Assembly: GCF_030253575.1 (NCBI RefSeq)
Contig: NC_080567.1
Coordinates: 30,640,501 to 30,704,500, forward strand
Direction: 5' to 3'
DNA: 64,000 bases
Source: Rhododendron vialii
Taxonomy: Eukaryota > Streptophyta > Magnoliopsida > Ericales > Ericaceae
The translations under genes and the position numbers were made by a program. Of this stretch, positions 25,701-36,331 are shown piece by piece (position 1 is the first letter of the stretch; each line of letters opens with the position of its first letter). Below the pieces are notes generated by a model, which was not told where the DNA came from, made no database searches, and worked only from the letters and a program-made list of their open reading frames with translations.

Positions 25701-28700
25701 CCTCTTGATAATTAACTTCTTAGCTATCATTTGCCTAAAAAGATTGTTTGGCTATTGTGGCCAGTAAATATTGACGTTACAACTAAGATTATTGGAATCT
25801 CGGCAAAAGTAGTCACCATAAGGCTAAATTTAATGCAAGAATTTATTCCACGTTTTGGTTTAAAGGTAATCCAATCAGCAATTTTCAAAGGATAATCCAC
25901 TTGTGAATCATTTTGCTAAAACAGTAGATACCAAATCGTACATCGGACATTTCCTTCTCTCTCTCTTTTTCCCAACATCACACATTTAAATCGTGACATT
26001 TCCTTCTCTCTCTCTTTCTCCAAAATATCACGAGTAGGGTATAGCAAAATTGCATATGTGTATCCACAACGATGGCGTTTCATGGATTATGCAAACAAAA
26101 GCAAAATCAGAACTAAATACTCGTTTAAACAGGGCTTACACTTCTCTTTGCAGCAGGTGTAAAATGTCAATACTCACTAGTAGTTCTAATCGATAAAGTA
26201 AAACAATGTCATTTGGGGTTTACCCAAAAGATATAAAAGTTGTTCTACTACCGTACTACCCCTAAAAGTTTTTGAGTTTCATGGGGTCTACGACTACAAT
26301 CCTAGATGTTGTTGAGTTTGCCATGGAGTATCAATGTTCTCGCATTCATTATCAAATTATAAATCTTATTGACTTTAATAAACCAAACCGAGCCTTACGT
26401 CCCAATCACTTGGGGTCGGCTACATGAAATCCAAAGCCATTGAAATCGCCTCCTATAAATAGCTTCTCCCCAAGAGGTATCCCTTGAACCACGTCATCCA
26501 ACTGCTCCCAGAATTGCTTTTTAGTAAGATCATCCAAGCCTAAGCACCAATAATATTAACTATACTCTCTCCGATCACAAGCTTAACTGAAATAATCCGA
26601 TCTCCTTTCCTCGTTACTGTAACTACCAAATCTTTCAGGTGTTTGTCTACTACGGTACCTACCCCATTTCTATGTCTATCCTTACCCGTATAGTAAAGCT
26701 TATAATCTGTGTCCTCTATCTCCCTAGCTTTCTCCCCTACCCACTTAGTCTCCTGAAGGCAAGCTATACTAATCCTTCTCCTAAGCATGGTGTCAACTAG
26801 CTCCCTAATCTTACCCGTTAATGTCCCTATATTCCAAGTTGCTAAACGAATCATATAGTCCTGGGTTAACTTCTTTACCCACGCTCGTCCAGGCACGCGC
26901 GAGAACCCTTGCTCACTTATCACCACACCCGGGCGCCGGTGTGGCGCCCCTTGCTCATTTTTTGAAGCAGCCGAAGGCAGGCACAACACGTCGCTTAAAG
27001 GGAACGCCCTAGCATGTCTCGTAATGATATTTGGATTCATGTCATAAAGATCTGACGGGTTTTTTTTTACGTACTGGCTATCATCTACCTAACACACAAC
27101 CATTCTCCTTTATCCGAGTTTGGGACCGGCTGGAAAATAAAGATAAGACTCTAAGCACGAACCAGACGGAGTTCTAATTGACTTTAATAAAACACAATAA
27201 TTTTTACATTGAAATACTCCAAAATCACTTTAGAGGTTTAAATAGCTTGTAATCTTTAGCTCTGACACGATATGTAATTATTCATTTGTCTATTCTAGGG
27301 CTGTTACTCGAAATCGGAAAATTGATCGAAACCGGAAAAACCGGACCGGACCGGATTTTTTAAACCGGTTGAATAATTTCGATCCGGTTCCGGTTTATAA
27401 AATTTTATAAACCGAAAAAATAATTTCGATCCGGTTTATGTGTTTTAAAAACCGGTTGAAACCGGAACCGGTTATATATATGTATAATATATACACATAT
27501 ATATATATATATATAAAAACATAGGGGAGGAGTTGAATTATGGGTTTTTGGTTGATATTTTGTGGTGTATATTGGTCTAATAAATATATTTATTAGATAA
27601 AAACTATTTTTATGGGCTTAATTATGTTTTTATGGATTTTTTTTTTATGTATTGGGCTCAAAATTGATCCTTTTTTGTTGGGCCCAAAAAAAAGGGTTGA
27701 ATTATAGATTTTTGGTTGATATTTTATGAGTTGAATTGTGAATTTTTTGATGTGTTGAGCAAAAAATATGGCCAATGAATGAAAACCGGATAAACCGGAC
27801 CGAAACCGGTTGAGCCGGTCAAAACCGGACCGGTTTTATCTCAACCGGTTCCGGTTTCTAAAAATCTCAAACCGGATATCCGGTTTCGACCGAAAAATAC
27901 ACTCAAACCGGTCGAAACCGGACCGGTATCACCCCTAGTCTATTCCATTTTGGCACTCGCACGCTCGTGTTTCTTGGCCCAAAAGAAAATTTACACCACC
28001 CCTATGTCCTAATTGTACCCCATCCCTTTTATGATGAGAGGAAAACCCTATCAATCCATTGATGAATACATTTCTTTCTAGAATGATCAAAATGCTTAGC
28101 CTTCTCATCACGCTTTATATGGGTAAAACAGTAAATTTGACTACCATTGGTGTCTGCATTTAAAGCAACAGACCAAAATTTTAGCAAAATGCTCGTGTAT
28201 CCTATGGGAATGGTATATGGTGCCTCCTAAACTAGTATATTATCCTTGTCAACCTCTCCACTTATTACCAATTGATTTCAAGTTGGTTGCATACTACAAA
28301 ATGATGAGGGAGGACCTAATTTAGGAATACATTTTCTTGCGTGGAGCATGTGAAGGGATAACACACTTCGTGTAATGACCCCGTCCAAGATAGGTGATCT
28401 TGGATACACAAGGACTAGCAATCCAAATGACTACTCAAACTATCGGCATGCCTTTGGGAGTTGATATGGAGGTATGTTTTTACACATGTAGAAGTTGCAG
28501 CCAAGGAGGAAAAAGAACATAGTCAAACACTGAAGATTGATCCATTTCCTTTTCATTTCATTATTTTTGCAATGGATTTCTTATTAATTCTTAGTTTGTC
28601 AAAATCCACACAAGGCAGTTTTTATTGGTGGCCATGGCAGCTAGCCTACGTGTCTATAATCTACATGACTTCTGGAAGAATAGAAAGGAGAAAAGAAGTA

Positions 28701-29481
28701 GCAAAGTCGTTTTATACACTCTTCTAACACTTATTGATGACTAATTTGCAGTCATTCTTGGAGAAAATGATGTTCAGATGTGGCTTTGCTATAAAGTTTC
28801 AAATCACATAACGTAGGGAGTAGTAAGACTGAACTTGGTGATTAGAGGCTGCCTAAATTGCTTTGTAGCATAGGCATGCCATTTTGTGCAAGAATTTAAT
28901 AATATCAATGTACAAGCTTTGGCTTATTCTACACCCTTTACGCATAAGTTTATATTCGGTTAGCCATGTATAATGATCTATGTTACAGAAAAACACCATT
29001 TTACACTCTCATATCTTGCATGTCTTTGCTGATTCAACCACACATAGCGTGTGCTAGCGTGTGCATATAACACCAAAGGTTAAGTCAGTCTCTAATCCAT
29101 CCCTGCCCACACCCCTTCAGTTGGGGATTCTATGGATACTGTTGTTGTTGTTAGTGTGTGTCACTGTGTCACTGTGTGTATTCACTTCATACCGAGCTAA
29201 ATGAAAACTCAAATCTGTAATCGAATGATTCTGAGTGTATGCATAACCTAAGCAACAAAAAATCTGTAACCTAATTCGATTCCGCTCAAACAGATGTGAA
29301 TCTCCACAGTTAAATTAGACAAAGTAATCGGGTATCACCTGGTATAAGAATACGGAGATCGGCTTCTATCCCTCCGGCTTCTCCTGCTATACCTGCTGTG
29401 CTTCACAGGCGACGGCGATGGCGATGGCGAATACCTCCGCCTGTACGGCCGCGACCGCGACAAATCCTCATCCCTAGCCAT
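16707..29481 (-). CDS. ARGLU1: ARGLU1-like arginine/glutamate-rich splicing factor
   Basis: Four coding exons join in frame: 29481-29339, 21621-21400, 18180-17961 and 16973-16707, giving 283 aa, close to the 273 aa of animal ARGLU1. Exon 1 is RS-rich (MARDEDLSRSRPYRRR, then SPSPSPS). Exon 2 continues the RS domain (SRSISPRRRRSPSPTPRR). Exons 3 and 4 are a long charged coiled coil (EEAIRKKVEESLDSEE; ELERMLEENRRKVEEAQRRE) ending in LLGKNKTRPKVSFAI, which matches the ARGLU1 C-terminal LGKGKSRPKLSF motif. In animals ARGLU1 is a nuclear cofactor joining Mediator and the spliceosome; a splicing role here is inferred by family. Introns 1 and 2 are phase 2. Intron 3 is phase 0 and needs a GC donor (GAG then GCAAGT). 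Intron 1 (~7.7 kb) is loaded with transposons. Arabidopsis At1g10890 is the likely counterpart (from memory). Confidence 0.92.
17109..17391. mobile_element. Possible non-autonomous hAT-like element in ARGLU1 intron 3
   Basis: Ends CAGGGGCGGAGCTAC and ATGGCTCCTCCCTA pair as a short inverted repeat, and the opening CAGGGGCGGA is common in plant hAT elements. I could not find a matching 8-bp duplication. Confidence 0.4.
17873..17960. repeat. Exact 44-bp tandem duplication at an intron donor
   Basis: 17873-17916 and 17917-17960 are identical 44-base units. On the minus strand each begins GCAAGTACC, so the duplicated unit starts exactly at the GC donor of ARGLU1 intron 3. Exon 3 ends at 17961, next to the higher-coordinate copy. 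Confidence 0.95.
19206..19565 (+). mobile_element. TRIM retrotransposon (complete)
   Basis: Two 109-bp direct repeats (19206-19314 and 19457-19565), both starting TGTTGGAAA and ending TTTAACA, flank a 142-bp interior. The interior starts with TGGTATCAGAGC, the plant initiator-Met primer-binding site, and ends in a purine-rich tract (gagggggagtggggga). The target duplication AGTAT is present at 19201-19205 and 19566-19570. It has no coding capacity and sits in intron 2 of the ARGLU1-like gene. Confidence 0.95.
19784..20889. mobile_element. Non-autonomous MULE (possible Pack-MULE)
   Basis: The 71-bp terminal inverted repeats, starting GGGTTAAATACCTAGACACC, differ at about three positions between the two ends. 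An exact 9-bp target duplication TTGAATAAA lies at 19775-19783 and 20890-20898, the hallmark of Mutator-like elements. The 1.1-kb interior has no transposase. It is GC-richer than the surrounding intron, with (CCA)-like and GGTGGT-rich stretches and several open frames (for example 20445-20717), which could be captured host sequence. Confidence 0.92.
21622..24090. other. ARGLU1 intron 1, proximal part
   Basis: AT-rich intronic DNA next to exon 2. Open frames here lack recognised domains. Confidence 0.5.
24091..24324. mobile_element. Stowaway MITE in ARGLU1 intron 1
   Basis: Ends CTCCCTCATTCCCAAAATAT and ATTTTGGGATGGAGGGAG with TA on both sides (24089-24090, 24325-24326); 234 bp. Confidence 0.88.
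24869..25138. repeat. Inverted repeat of ~60-bp arms
   Basis: Arms CCAAGGTTTAGAAACT...TTTGGAGTGACCT (left) and AGGTCACTCCAAAG...AGTTTCTAAACCTTGG (right) enclose ~140 bases. It is probably a foldback transposon. The neighbouring 25140-25310 minus-strand frame is open but unrecognised. Confidence 0.6.
26383..27176 (-). mobile_element. Internally deleted RTE-clade LINE with intact ends
   Basis: On the minus strand the element opens with a 5' sequence ending in an endonuclease reading frame: RLATWNIGTLTGK, then ACLQETKW, and after an in-frame stop the block TKKQFWEQLDDVVQGIPLGE and GGDFNG. These are APE-type endonuclease motifs of RTE elements. Directly after GGDFN it jumps to the conserved RTE 3' tail (atgtagccgaccccaagtg). 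The reverse transcriptase is missing. A 15-bp target duplication ATTGACTTTAATAAA at 26368-26382 and 27177-27191 marks both ends, so the deleted form itself was inserted. It lies in ARGLU1 intron 1. Confidence 0.88.
27296..27937. mobile_element. Non-autonomous hAT element with CCGGTT arrays
   Basis: Ends TAGGGCTGTTAC and GTATCACCCCTA are inverted repeats, and the exact 8-bp duplication GTCTATTC lies at 27288-27295 and 27938-27945. Both subterminal zones are crowded with ACCGG/CCGGTT motifs, as expected of transposase-binding repeats. The AT-rich middle codes nothing. Confidence 0.9.
28227..28292 (+). mobile_element. Degenerate TRIM LTR fragment
   Basis: The sequence ctcctaaactagtatat...cctctccacttattaccaatt follows the LTR of the TRIM at 19206-19565 with ~75 percent identity. 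It is an old relic in the same intron. Confidence 0.55.
29085..29152 (+). mobile_element. RTE LINE 3' end fragment
   Basis: The phrase acaccccttcagttgggga...ggatactgttgttgttgtt matches the 3' tail with TTG microsatellite typical of plant RTE elements. It is strongly 5'-truncated. Confidence 0.5.
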
Positions 29482-29506
29482 ATCTCTTTCTTCACCACCA
29501 CCACAA

Positions 29507-29610
29507 CTGATTATGCAACACAAACAACATCACTCACAAAATTAACCTGCTCTCACTGATTAACACTATAACTTATCCGAAGTCTTTTGAAGACCTTTAA
29601 CGGGGTTTAC
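29507..29610 (-). other. 5' UTR intron of the ARGLU1-like gene
   Basis: On the minus strand a leader exon ends CATCTCAAG at 29611 before a consensus donor GTAAAC, and an acceptor TAATCAG lies at 29513-29507, 25 bases before the ATG at 29481. Both signals are good, so a 104-bp leader intron is likely. Confidence 0.6.
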
Positions 29611-29994
29611 CTTGAGATGAATCGATCAGACGAATGAGGCCTGTGTTATGGCGATAATTTCATAGAGAGAGGAAAAATTAGCGATGAGAAAATGCGATAG
29701 TCTGGTCGCGACGGAGGAATTGAGGGTTAGGGGGTTGCTCTATTCTGTGTCCAGACGGCGGCGATATGTTGGGAAATAATTCATAGTTTAGGGGGGCTAA
29801 ATGTACTTTACTCTAATCTACTCCGCATAAGCTTTGGGGCCGTTTGGAGCTTGTGGATTTGAAAATAAGTTTAAATTCTTTACACCTTAGGGGGAAACTG
29901 GGGAAACTATCAGGTTTTCACCGCCCATTGCGGACCTTATCGTGTGACTTTTTTTTTAGTAATTTAAACCGTTTATCTTGTAGGATCTGTAGAG

Positions 29995-30992
29995 TAGGAC
30001 TTGTTTGATAACTTAAATTCAGCACTTAATACTGAATCAATTAAGTAATAAGTGATTCAGTAGGTTTGATAATCACATTTCATATTACTTAACAAATTAA
30101 GTACCACTTAAAATATAGGCTAAAAAGTTGAAAAAAATTAAGTAGCTTTGAGCTACTTAATTCTGGCTGAATTTTTGTGTACTTACATTCAACCGTCATA
30201 CCACCACCACAACCACTTCCACCAACACCTCCACCACCACCACCACCTCCACCACTCCACCACCACCACCTCCACCACCACCACTCCTCCTCCACCACAT
30301 CACCACCACCACCACTCCCTCCACTATCACCACCACTTCCTCCACTACCACCACCACCAGCAGCTCCACCACCCACACCCTCAGCTCCCCCACTCCACCA
30401 CTACCACAACTCCACCACAACCACCACCATCACTACACCACCACCACCACCGCTCCTACCACCACCACCATCGCTCCACCACTCCACCACCACCGCCACT
30501 CCCCCACCACTACCATCACTACACCATCACCACCACTCCACCACCACCACCACTTCCTCCACTACCACCACCACCAGCTCCACCACCACCACATCACCAC
30601 CACCACCACATCACCACCACCACCACCCCACCACTACCATCATTACACCACCGCACACCACCGCTCGCACCCCCACCTCCACCACTCCACCACCGCCACT
30701 CCACCACCAGTACCATCATTACACCACCACCACCACTCCACCACCACCATTACCAGCACTCCTACTACCTCCACCACTCCCCCACCACCACTCCACCACC
30801 ATTACCAAAAGTATATTGTGACCGTTAGTAAATTAAGATAGAATTAGAACAAAATTAATTCATCATTTTTTTAATTCAGTACTTAATATATTTATCAAAC
30901 AGCTTTTCAGCTTAAAAATTTCAGCATTCAGTTTTCAGTACTTAATTTTTCAGCTTTCAGTTTCAGTTTTCAGTTTTATCAAACAGCCCCTA
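29995..30992. mobile_element. hAT-like insertion with (CCA)n core
   Basis: Ends TAGGACTTGTTTGATAAC and GTTTTATCAAACAGCCCCTA are inverted repeats. The flanks tgtagagt and tgtagact can be an imperfect 8-bp duplication if one end is set three bases out. Subterminal regions repeat the element's own ctgaa/ttcag motifs. Confidence 0.7.
30195..30805. repeat. (CCA)n-type triplet minisatellite, ~600 bp
   Basis: Nearly uninterrupted CCA/CAC/ACC triplets with occasional CTC and ATC. It leaves all frames of both strands open (His/Pro/Thr-rich or Gly/Val-rich), so the long open frames here are not genes. Confidence 0.95.
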
Positions 30993-31354
30993 ATATGTAG
31001 ACTTAAAAAATCATGTTTATCGGATATCAATAGGTACATCAAAAATTAAATTTTAGTTTATAAAATAGACGTTCATGTATTGTTTAACTTTAAACTTATT
31101 TACCGTTGATTTTATAAACCAAAATTCAATTTTTTATATATCTATCCATGTCTGATAAAACTTGTTTTTTGCCAAAATATACTATTCTGCGAGCTCTACA
31201 AGATAAACAATTCGGATTACAAAAAAATATACGGCGGGGCCCACAATTGGTGGTGGTGGAAAACCCATGATTTCCACCTAAGGTGGATAGAATTTTTATA
31301 CGAGGATAGTGTAGAGGAAAATTCACCATTCTTTTCTCTTTTTTTTACCAAATA

Positions 31355-31576
31355 CTCTCTCCGTCTTTATTTAATTGTCCACTACGTTTTTTGCGTGTAT
31401 TTCCAACGGTTTATATTTCTCGACTTATATTGTGTTTTATGTTTTCGAAATCATTATCTTATAGAAAAAATTTAGATCTATCAAACAAGATACATATTGC
31501 ATATTTTAGCAATATACGTTGAGAGATATAAACCGTTGAAATGCACGTAAAACCGTAGTGGACAATTAAATATGGT
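31355..31576. mobile_element. Stowaway-like MITE (right end eroded)
   Basis: Left end CTCTCTCCGTCTTTATTT after TA, and arms AATTGTCCACTACG and CGTAGTGGACAATTAAATA pair. The right terminal GGAGGGAG is lost. Confidence 0.65.
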
Positions 31577-32224
31577 AATAAATAAGAAAAATAGAGTACA
31601 ATAAAAGCGGATGCTACCGATCCGAAAATACAGAAAACGATAAACAAAAACAAAATACACCAAACGAAACAAAACAAGAAAATTCACCATTCTTGATTCC
31701 TAGTATCTTATTTTCTTCTCTACTATTTTTTAAACTAAATAAGAGAAAATTGTTTTTCTTTTTTTTTTCTTTTCTTTTTCATAAATTCCAAACGAACCAC
31801 TAAGGTTATTCGCAAAGTCTTCTTTAAAAATAAGTTCTCACCAGATTTTCTTTTCTAACTTTATGGGTCCGTTTAGATTGGATTTTATCCCATATCGTCT
31901 GACCACATGGGATGCGGTGTGATTTTCTTCTCTACCTTTGAGTCTCAAATCCTTTTTATTGCCCTTTTTAATAGTATTTATTTTGGGCATGCATATGCGT
32001 TGTATTCAGCTATCACTCCTCCTCTCCCTCTACAATCACATATTTCTTGTTCACTTTTGGGTTCAACATTTTTCTCCTTTCCTTTTGTCTTGAAAGTTTG
32101 TGACCATTTTGAGAGCTTAATTCATGAGATTTCTCCACAACAAGATGGTCCAAACCATTGAATTTGTAAAGAAGATAAGTGCTCTTTAAAAAAACCAATT
32201 TGTTCAGATATCAAAGCTCAAGCC
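31577..32224. other. Intergenic, no gene seen
   Basis: Nothing recognisable. An open frame at 31907-32161 lacks similarity I can name. Confidence 0.4.
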
Positions 32225-32569
32225 ATGCATTCTTCGTTGGCTTCCTATTCGAATCCTAAATTTCAAGGCATGTACGACATTTTCTTGAGCTCTAGGGCAT
32301 TAGGCACCCGTAAAAAGTTCACCGATCACCTATACGAGTCTTTAAAGCTAGAGGGGTTTCAAACATTCAGAGATGATAACAAAATCGAGAGGGGTGAGAA
32401 CATGAAATTCGAGTTGCAAAAAACAATCTAGAACTCGAGGATGTCGATCATTGTGCTATCAGAAAATTATGCTAATTCGACAGTGTGCCTGTTTGAAACA
32501 ATTATCGAACATTGCAAGAAATCAGATCATTTCATGTTGCCACCCTTTCACGGGGTTTCCCTTTCGTAG
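32225..32569 (+). pseudogene. TIR-domain resistance-gene exon (TNL-type), broken
   Basis: The reading frame from ATG 32225 follows a TIR domain: MYDIFLSSRALGTRKKF, then FTDHLYESLK, FQTFRDDNKIERGE and ELQKTI. An in-frame TAG at 32429-32431 is followed by SRMSIIVLSENYANS, which is TIR motif 3. The frame closes at 32567-32569, well short of the NB-ARC exon. The usual GEDTR of the BB region is replaced by ALGTR. Functional TNL proteins sense pathogen effectors, and TIR domains act as NADases. With one exon only and an internal stop this copy is dead. I see no NB-ARC or LRR remnants within the next several kb. Confidence 0.85.
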
Positions 32570-32759
32570 TCTGCCTGGACAAATCTCTAGGCTTCAACAA
32601 GGGTAATCAAGTAACAACTACGGGGTTCATCAAATAGGTCATATTCATCCAACTAATCAGCCCTCGGATCCAGATACTGTTTATTGGAGTTATTTTTTTG
32701 GCGATGGCCTTGTCACAACCAGGTCCATAACCTAAGGATCTGGATCCTCTCCGGTCCAT

Positions 32760-32985
32760 GTTTCCATGTTTGTTTCCATGTTTTGAACTGGAGGAAGTCC
32801 CCATCATAACCGTTCATTTGTTGCAATCAATGGTTTGGATGTATTTTTAAACTTCAACCGGTAAGAGTTACCTAATTCTTACCAGTAAGAGTTATGATTC
32901 TTACCGGTAAGTTTATGAGAAAATCCGAACCATCGAATGGACGGTCACAATGAGGACTTTCTACCTCAGTCCAAAACATGGCAAA
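32760..32985. mobile_element. Foldback MITE
   Basis: Arms ATGTTTTGAACTGGAGGAAGT...CATAACCGTTCATTTG and CGAATGGACGGTCACAATG...AGTCCAAAACAT are inverted repeats. The centre carries three [at]cttacc[ag]gtaag repeats. Confidence 0.65.
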
Positions 32986-33272
32986 ACATAAAGTCCAAAA
33001 GCAAACAGACTGTTTGCCAACACAAAGTTCAGTACCATAGGATTAGCTTTGAGGTGTCCAAAGGTCAAGAATTGAGGAACAGTACAGTTAAAAATATTTA
33101 ATTCAAGATAGGGGCTAAATTGGAAACCCATGGTTTATTTAGGAATATAATTTTATTAATACAGAAAAGAGAGAGAAGAAAATATAGCCCAATCGATGAC
33201 CAAATCGCAAACCTCCATTGGGCAACTCTGAGGAGAAACTTTCCACCATATGTTATGGTGATCATAAGAGCT

Positions 33273-35376
33273 TTAAGAAAGATTGATGGATTGACCACAC
33301 AATTGCTCCAACTCGCTTTCTAAAACTTCGAACAAATTTGACTTAGTCCGCCTATAAATCCAAGCTTGAGCATCCCGATCCCAATCAAACCTGGATGGAC
33401 CACTGCATCAAGAATATAAACTCTCAGGAAGAAATCATAGTACAAAGTAATTGCCCACGATCAGTAGATTACTAAAACAATAACTTCCATAAGAATTGTC
33501 CAATAATTGTTTGTACCAGCCAAAAGCCAGTCACATTTGGCCGTGTAATTCAAGAACATGCAAGCATCCTTTGCGAAAATAACCCGAGAGAGGGAGCACA
33601 ACTTACCCTATTTGAAAGTATTTATATGAACATCATATTAACATTTCTCAATTGATTCATGCCTGGTTAAGAAGAAGTTGTTTGTTGCTTACAAAGCAAG
33701 TACAAGGCAGTGGACCAACATTATAGGCTTATGGTATTTCACCCAAGGTCGAAACTCCATGGGACTTATGAGTGTGTAACATGCACGCATGTGCCTGTAG
33801 CTGTTGGAGCAATCCGGTGTTTCTCACGCATTACAAGTGCTCACACGGCAGTGTGGAGATCAATTCAAGAATCTTATTAGACGACCATGTTCTGTAAATT
33901 TAAAATGGTCCACTTTACAATCCTCAATCTGCTAGCTACAGTGCCATCTGGTCACTATTATGCACTTATGTTACTTGGGTTTGGAAGGGTAGTTGACTTG
34001 TCAAAAGAAAAAGTTTCGAAGGGTAGATTATGCACTTATGTTACTCCCAGCGCATAACAAAAATGTCTGAGACCACATTTCTGGACAGGGCCTGTAAGAA
34101 ACTCAGAACGACCAAAACATAGTTGACAAATCAAATCCATAAATAGGGAAGCAAATTTTCCCGCTATTTTAACAAAAGAACTACCAGTGTTTCATGCAAG
34201 GATAAGCATGGTTAAACCATTTCCAAATCAAATCAGGTAATCAGCACAAATGGAATGATCTCGTGACAAGTCCAATGTGGTTACTTTTAATATTAAATCC
34301 CCTTGGCTGTAACTGATTTCCCCCTAGAGGTCAGGAGTCAAGACTCGAGACCATAAGCATACAATGTACATTTCACTTTTTATAAATGTGTATAATGCCG
34401 GATAAATTCAAATAAAGATCCTTCGATAACCATTCTATAGCCAATCTTTACATAAATAACTTAAATCAACATCAAGCCTAACAGGGCAAAAGGCATAGAA
34501 ATAGATTATTATGTAGCGGAGAAGTGTAACTACCTCAGGGGGGAAGACATCCAAATTTGTCTATTGGGTGTTTGTTTGTTCACCACATAGGTGCCCAGAG
34601 TCCCCAGCTTTAGGGTTAATACCTGGTTCTGCCAAGTACATGCCCTGTGTATGTTAGAACAAACACCAATCTTCTGAAAGGTTGAGTGATGAGCAATGAC
34701 CAGGAATTCTCACCCCATAATCTATATCAAAATCATCAATATCAACCGAATCCCCATATCCCTGTCAGGGAGGAAAATATGAGAATGTTAAACAACAGAA
34801 CAGGCACCAGTAACTTTCATTGCACTCCAAGAGCATGGATAAATAACAATATCCATACTACGCAGTTAACGAAAAACGCATGCCAAAAACCTCTGTTATC
34901 TGTAACCGGTATGCTTACAGATATATCCATTGCTCTTAGTCTACAGATTCTTAGTTTTCAAAAAAAAAAATCATCCACCAAAACATCCACACAAAAGCAT
35001 AAATATGGTTTGAAATTGAGGGTAACTGAAGTTGAGGGTTACGGTGGGATAGCTGAAAGAAAGAAGGGATTTCTTCATTTAAACATTACTAAAACAATCG
35101 AACATAGCATGTGCCAACAACCTAGCGGAATCCTGTCATTTTTAAGGCCAGAAATTGCCAACACTAAAAACTAACTACCAAAACAAATGCTTTGGAGAAC
35201 TCATAAATCAGGTATATCCTATTCCTAAACTATTGGACTGCATCTATTCGAACAATATCGGATATACAGATCAAAAACAGAAAACAGATATTTCGTCGCC
35301 AATTCTTATTTCTCACCTCTAATTTCTCTAACAGGTCATGCATTGTGGAATCGGCTAGCTTGTGAAATTCTTCCTC
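33273..35376 (-). CDS. FH: Frataxin, exons 2-5 (first frataxin exon absent)
   Basis: Four exons join in frame: 35376-35317, 34761-34714, 34628-34534 and 33402-33273, with phases 0, 0 and 2 and good GT-AG borders. They encode about 110 residues: [20 protein letters not shown], then [16 protein letters not shown], then [14 protein letters not shown] with [15 protein letters not shown], then [19 protein letters not shown] and the C-terminus LCGQSINLS. This is the whole folded frataxin domain, including the acidic first helix and the conserved [10 protein letters not shown] strand and SRFDW. Frataxin is a mitochondrial (in plants also plastid) iron-binding regulator of Fe-S cluster assembly. A usual plant exon 1 coding the transit peptide and a DYRSxLQ-like junction was not found up to the gene at 41.5 kb. 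Instead a MORF exon lies upstream on the same strand. An AATAAA lies ~115 bases past the stop. Confidence 0.9.
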
Positions 35377-35656
35377 CTGCAGTAAAGAACTAGATTGAAA
35401 TCAAACATTAGACATTCCATACTTCTTCACAAGTCCCCAATAGTAATCAGGCATTTGAGAAACAAATCTGAAAAGAAAACACAAGTAAAATTGAAGTTTG
35501 GTTCACCCCAAAAAAATGCAATCTATTGAAAAAAGAATCATCCTTTCATTACTCGTCAAAAATTATTAAGAAATTGCATGATATAGGAATCAACACATCA
35601 ACACTGGCACTTGAAATGCTTTGCCAAAGCCACTAATAATACATAATGTACCATTT

Positions 35657-35882
35657 TGTAGCCTGGGCTGCAAACGATTCACCGAGCTGTACACGAGCCA
35701 CAGCTAGAGCTAACTTAGTAATGCCAGTACTTCACCCGAGGCTCGGCTCGTTACAGGCTTGGCTCAGCGTGTTAGTATCGTTTACTAAACGAGCCGAGCT
35801 CGAGAGTTAGTTTAAATTCGGTTATTATCGAGGTGTTCGAGCTTGGTTTGTGCACCAAACGAGCCGAGCCACTCGTTTGTAG
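35657..35882. mobile_element. hAT-like element with CGAGCC arrays
   Basis: Ends GGGCTGCAAACGA and CTCGTTTGTAGG resemble each other inverted. The interior is filled with GAGCCGAGC and CGAGCTCG motifs. Flanks CATTTTGT and CATTTTCC match at six of eight. It lies in the intron before frataxin exon 2. Confidence 0.55.
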
Positions 35883-35950
35883 GCATTTTCCAGAAAAGGG
35901 GGACAGTTAAAATCGTAAGTTCCAAAACTTTCTTCATAATCAGAGACTAA

Positions 35951-36170
35951 GGGGGCATTTCCACTAAATAAAATGGACTAAAGCCCACGTTTTTAAGGGG
36001 TTTCTAGGCAGGTCATTCTCCTTACATACATTAACTAAAATGCAATTTAGTGGAAAAATCTAACTATTATCATTAGCCAGTAGTCCAATAACTAACTAAA
36101 ATGCAATTTAGTGGAAAAATCTAACTATTATCATTAGCCAGTAGTCCAATAACATACCATAAACGCACCC
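35951..36170. mobile_element. Tourist-type MITE with internal duplication
   Basis: Ends GGGGGCATTTCCACTAA and TAAACGCACCC with TAA on both sides (35948-35950, 36171-36173), the PIF/Harbinger pattern. A near-exact 61-bp tandem duplication (36033-36093, 36094-36152) sits inside. Confidence 0.75.
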
Positions 36171-36331
36171 TAAGAAAGTTGCAGGAACTATCATTTCCCT
36201 TTTTGTACATACAAATGAACGAGGCCTTATGATGGACCAAAGAAATGTCACATCAAACCATTTAAAGCAATTTCAAGAGTACAGCAGAAAACAAAATCTA
36301 ACGAGACGGCGAGAGAAAGAGAAAATCAAAC

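Larger units (their letters stand above)
29867..31310. mobile_element. Palindromic MITE split by a later insertion
   Basis: Outer ends TTTACACCTTAGGGGGAAA and TTTCCACCTAAGGTGGATA are inverted repeats. Apart from bases 29995-30992 the sequence parallels 55195-55610 almost throughout (shared aaaccgtttatcttgta, aattcaattttttatata, tatccatgtctgataaa). The 55-kb copy is the uninterrupted form. Confidence 0.7.

Noticed and set aside
26540-27040. 166-aa minus-strand frame as a host EEP-nuclease gene
   Set aside because: It is the endonuclease part of an RTE LINE, flanked by the element's ends and target duplication, and it stops before the catalytic domain is complete.
30148-30828. Long His/Pro/Thr-rich frames (up to 226 aa) and matching Gly/Val-rich minus-strand frames
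   Set aside because: They are the translation of a (CCA)n triplet tract, open in several frames on both strands, and sit inside a transposon.
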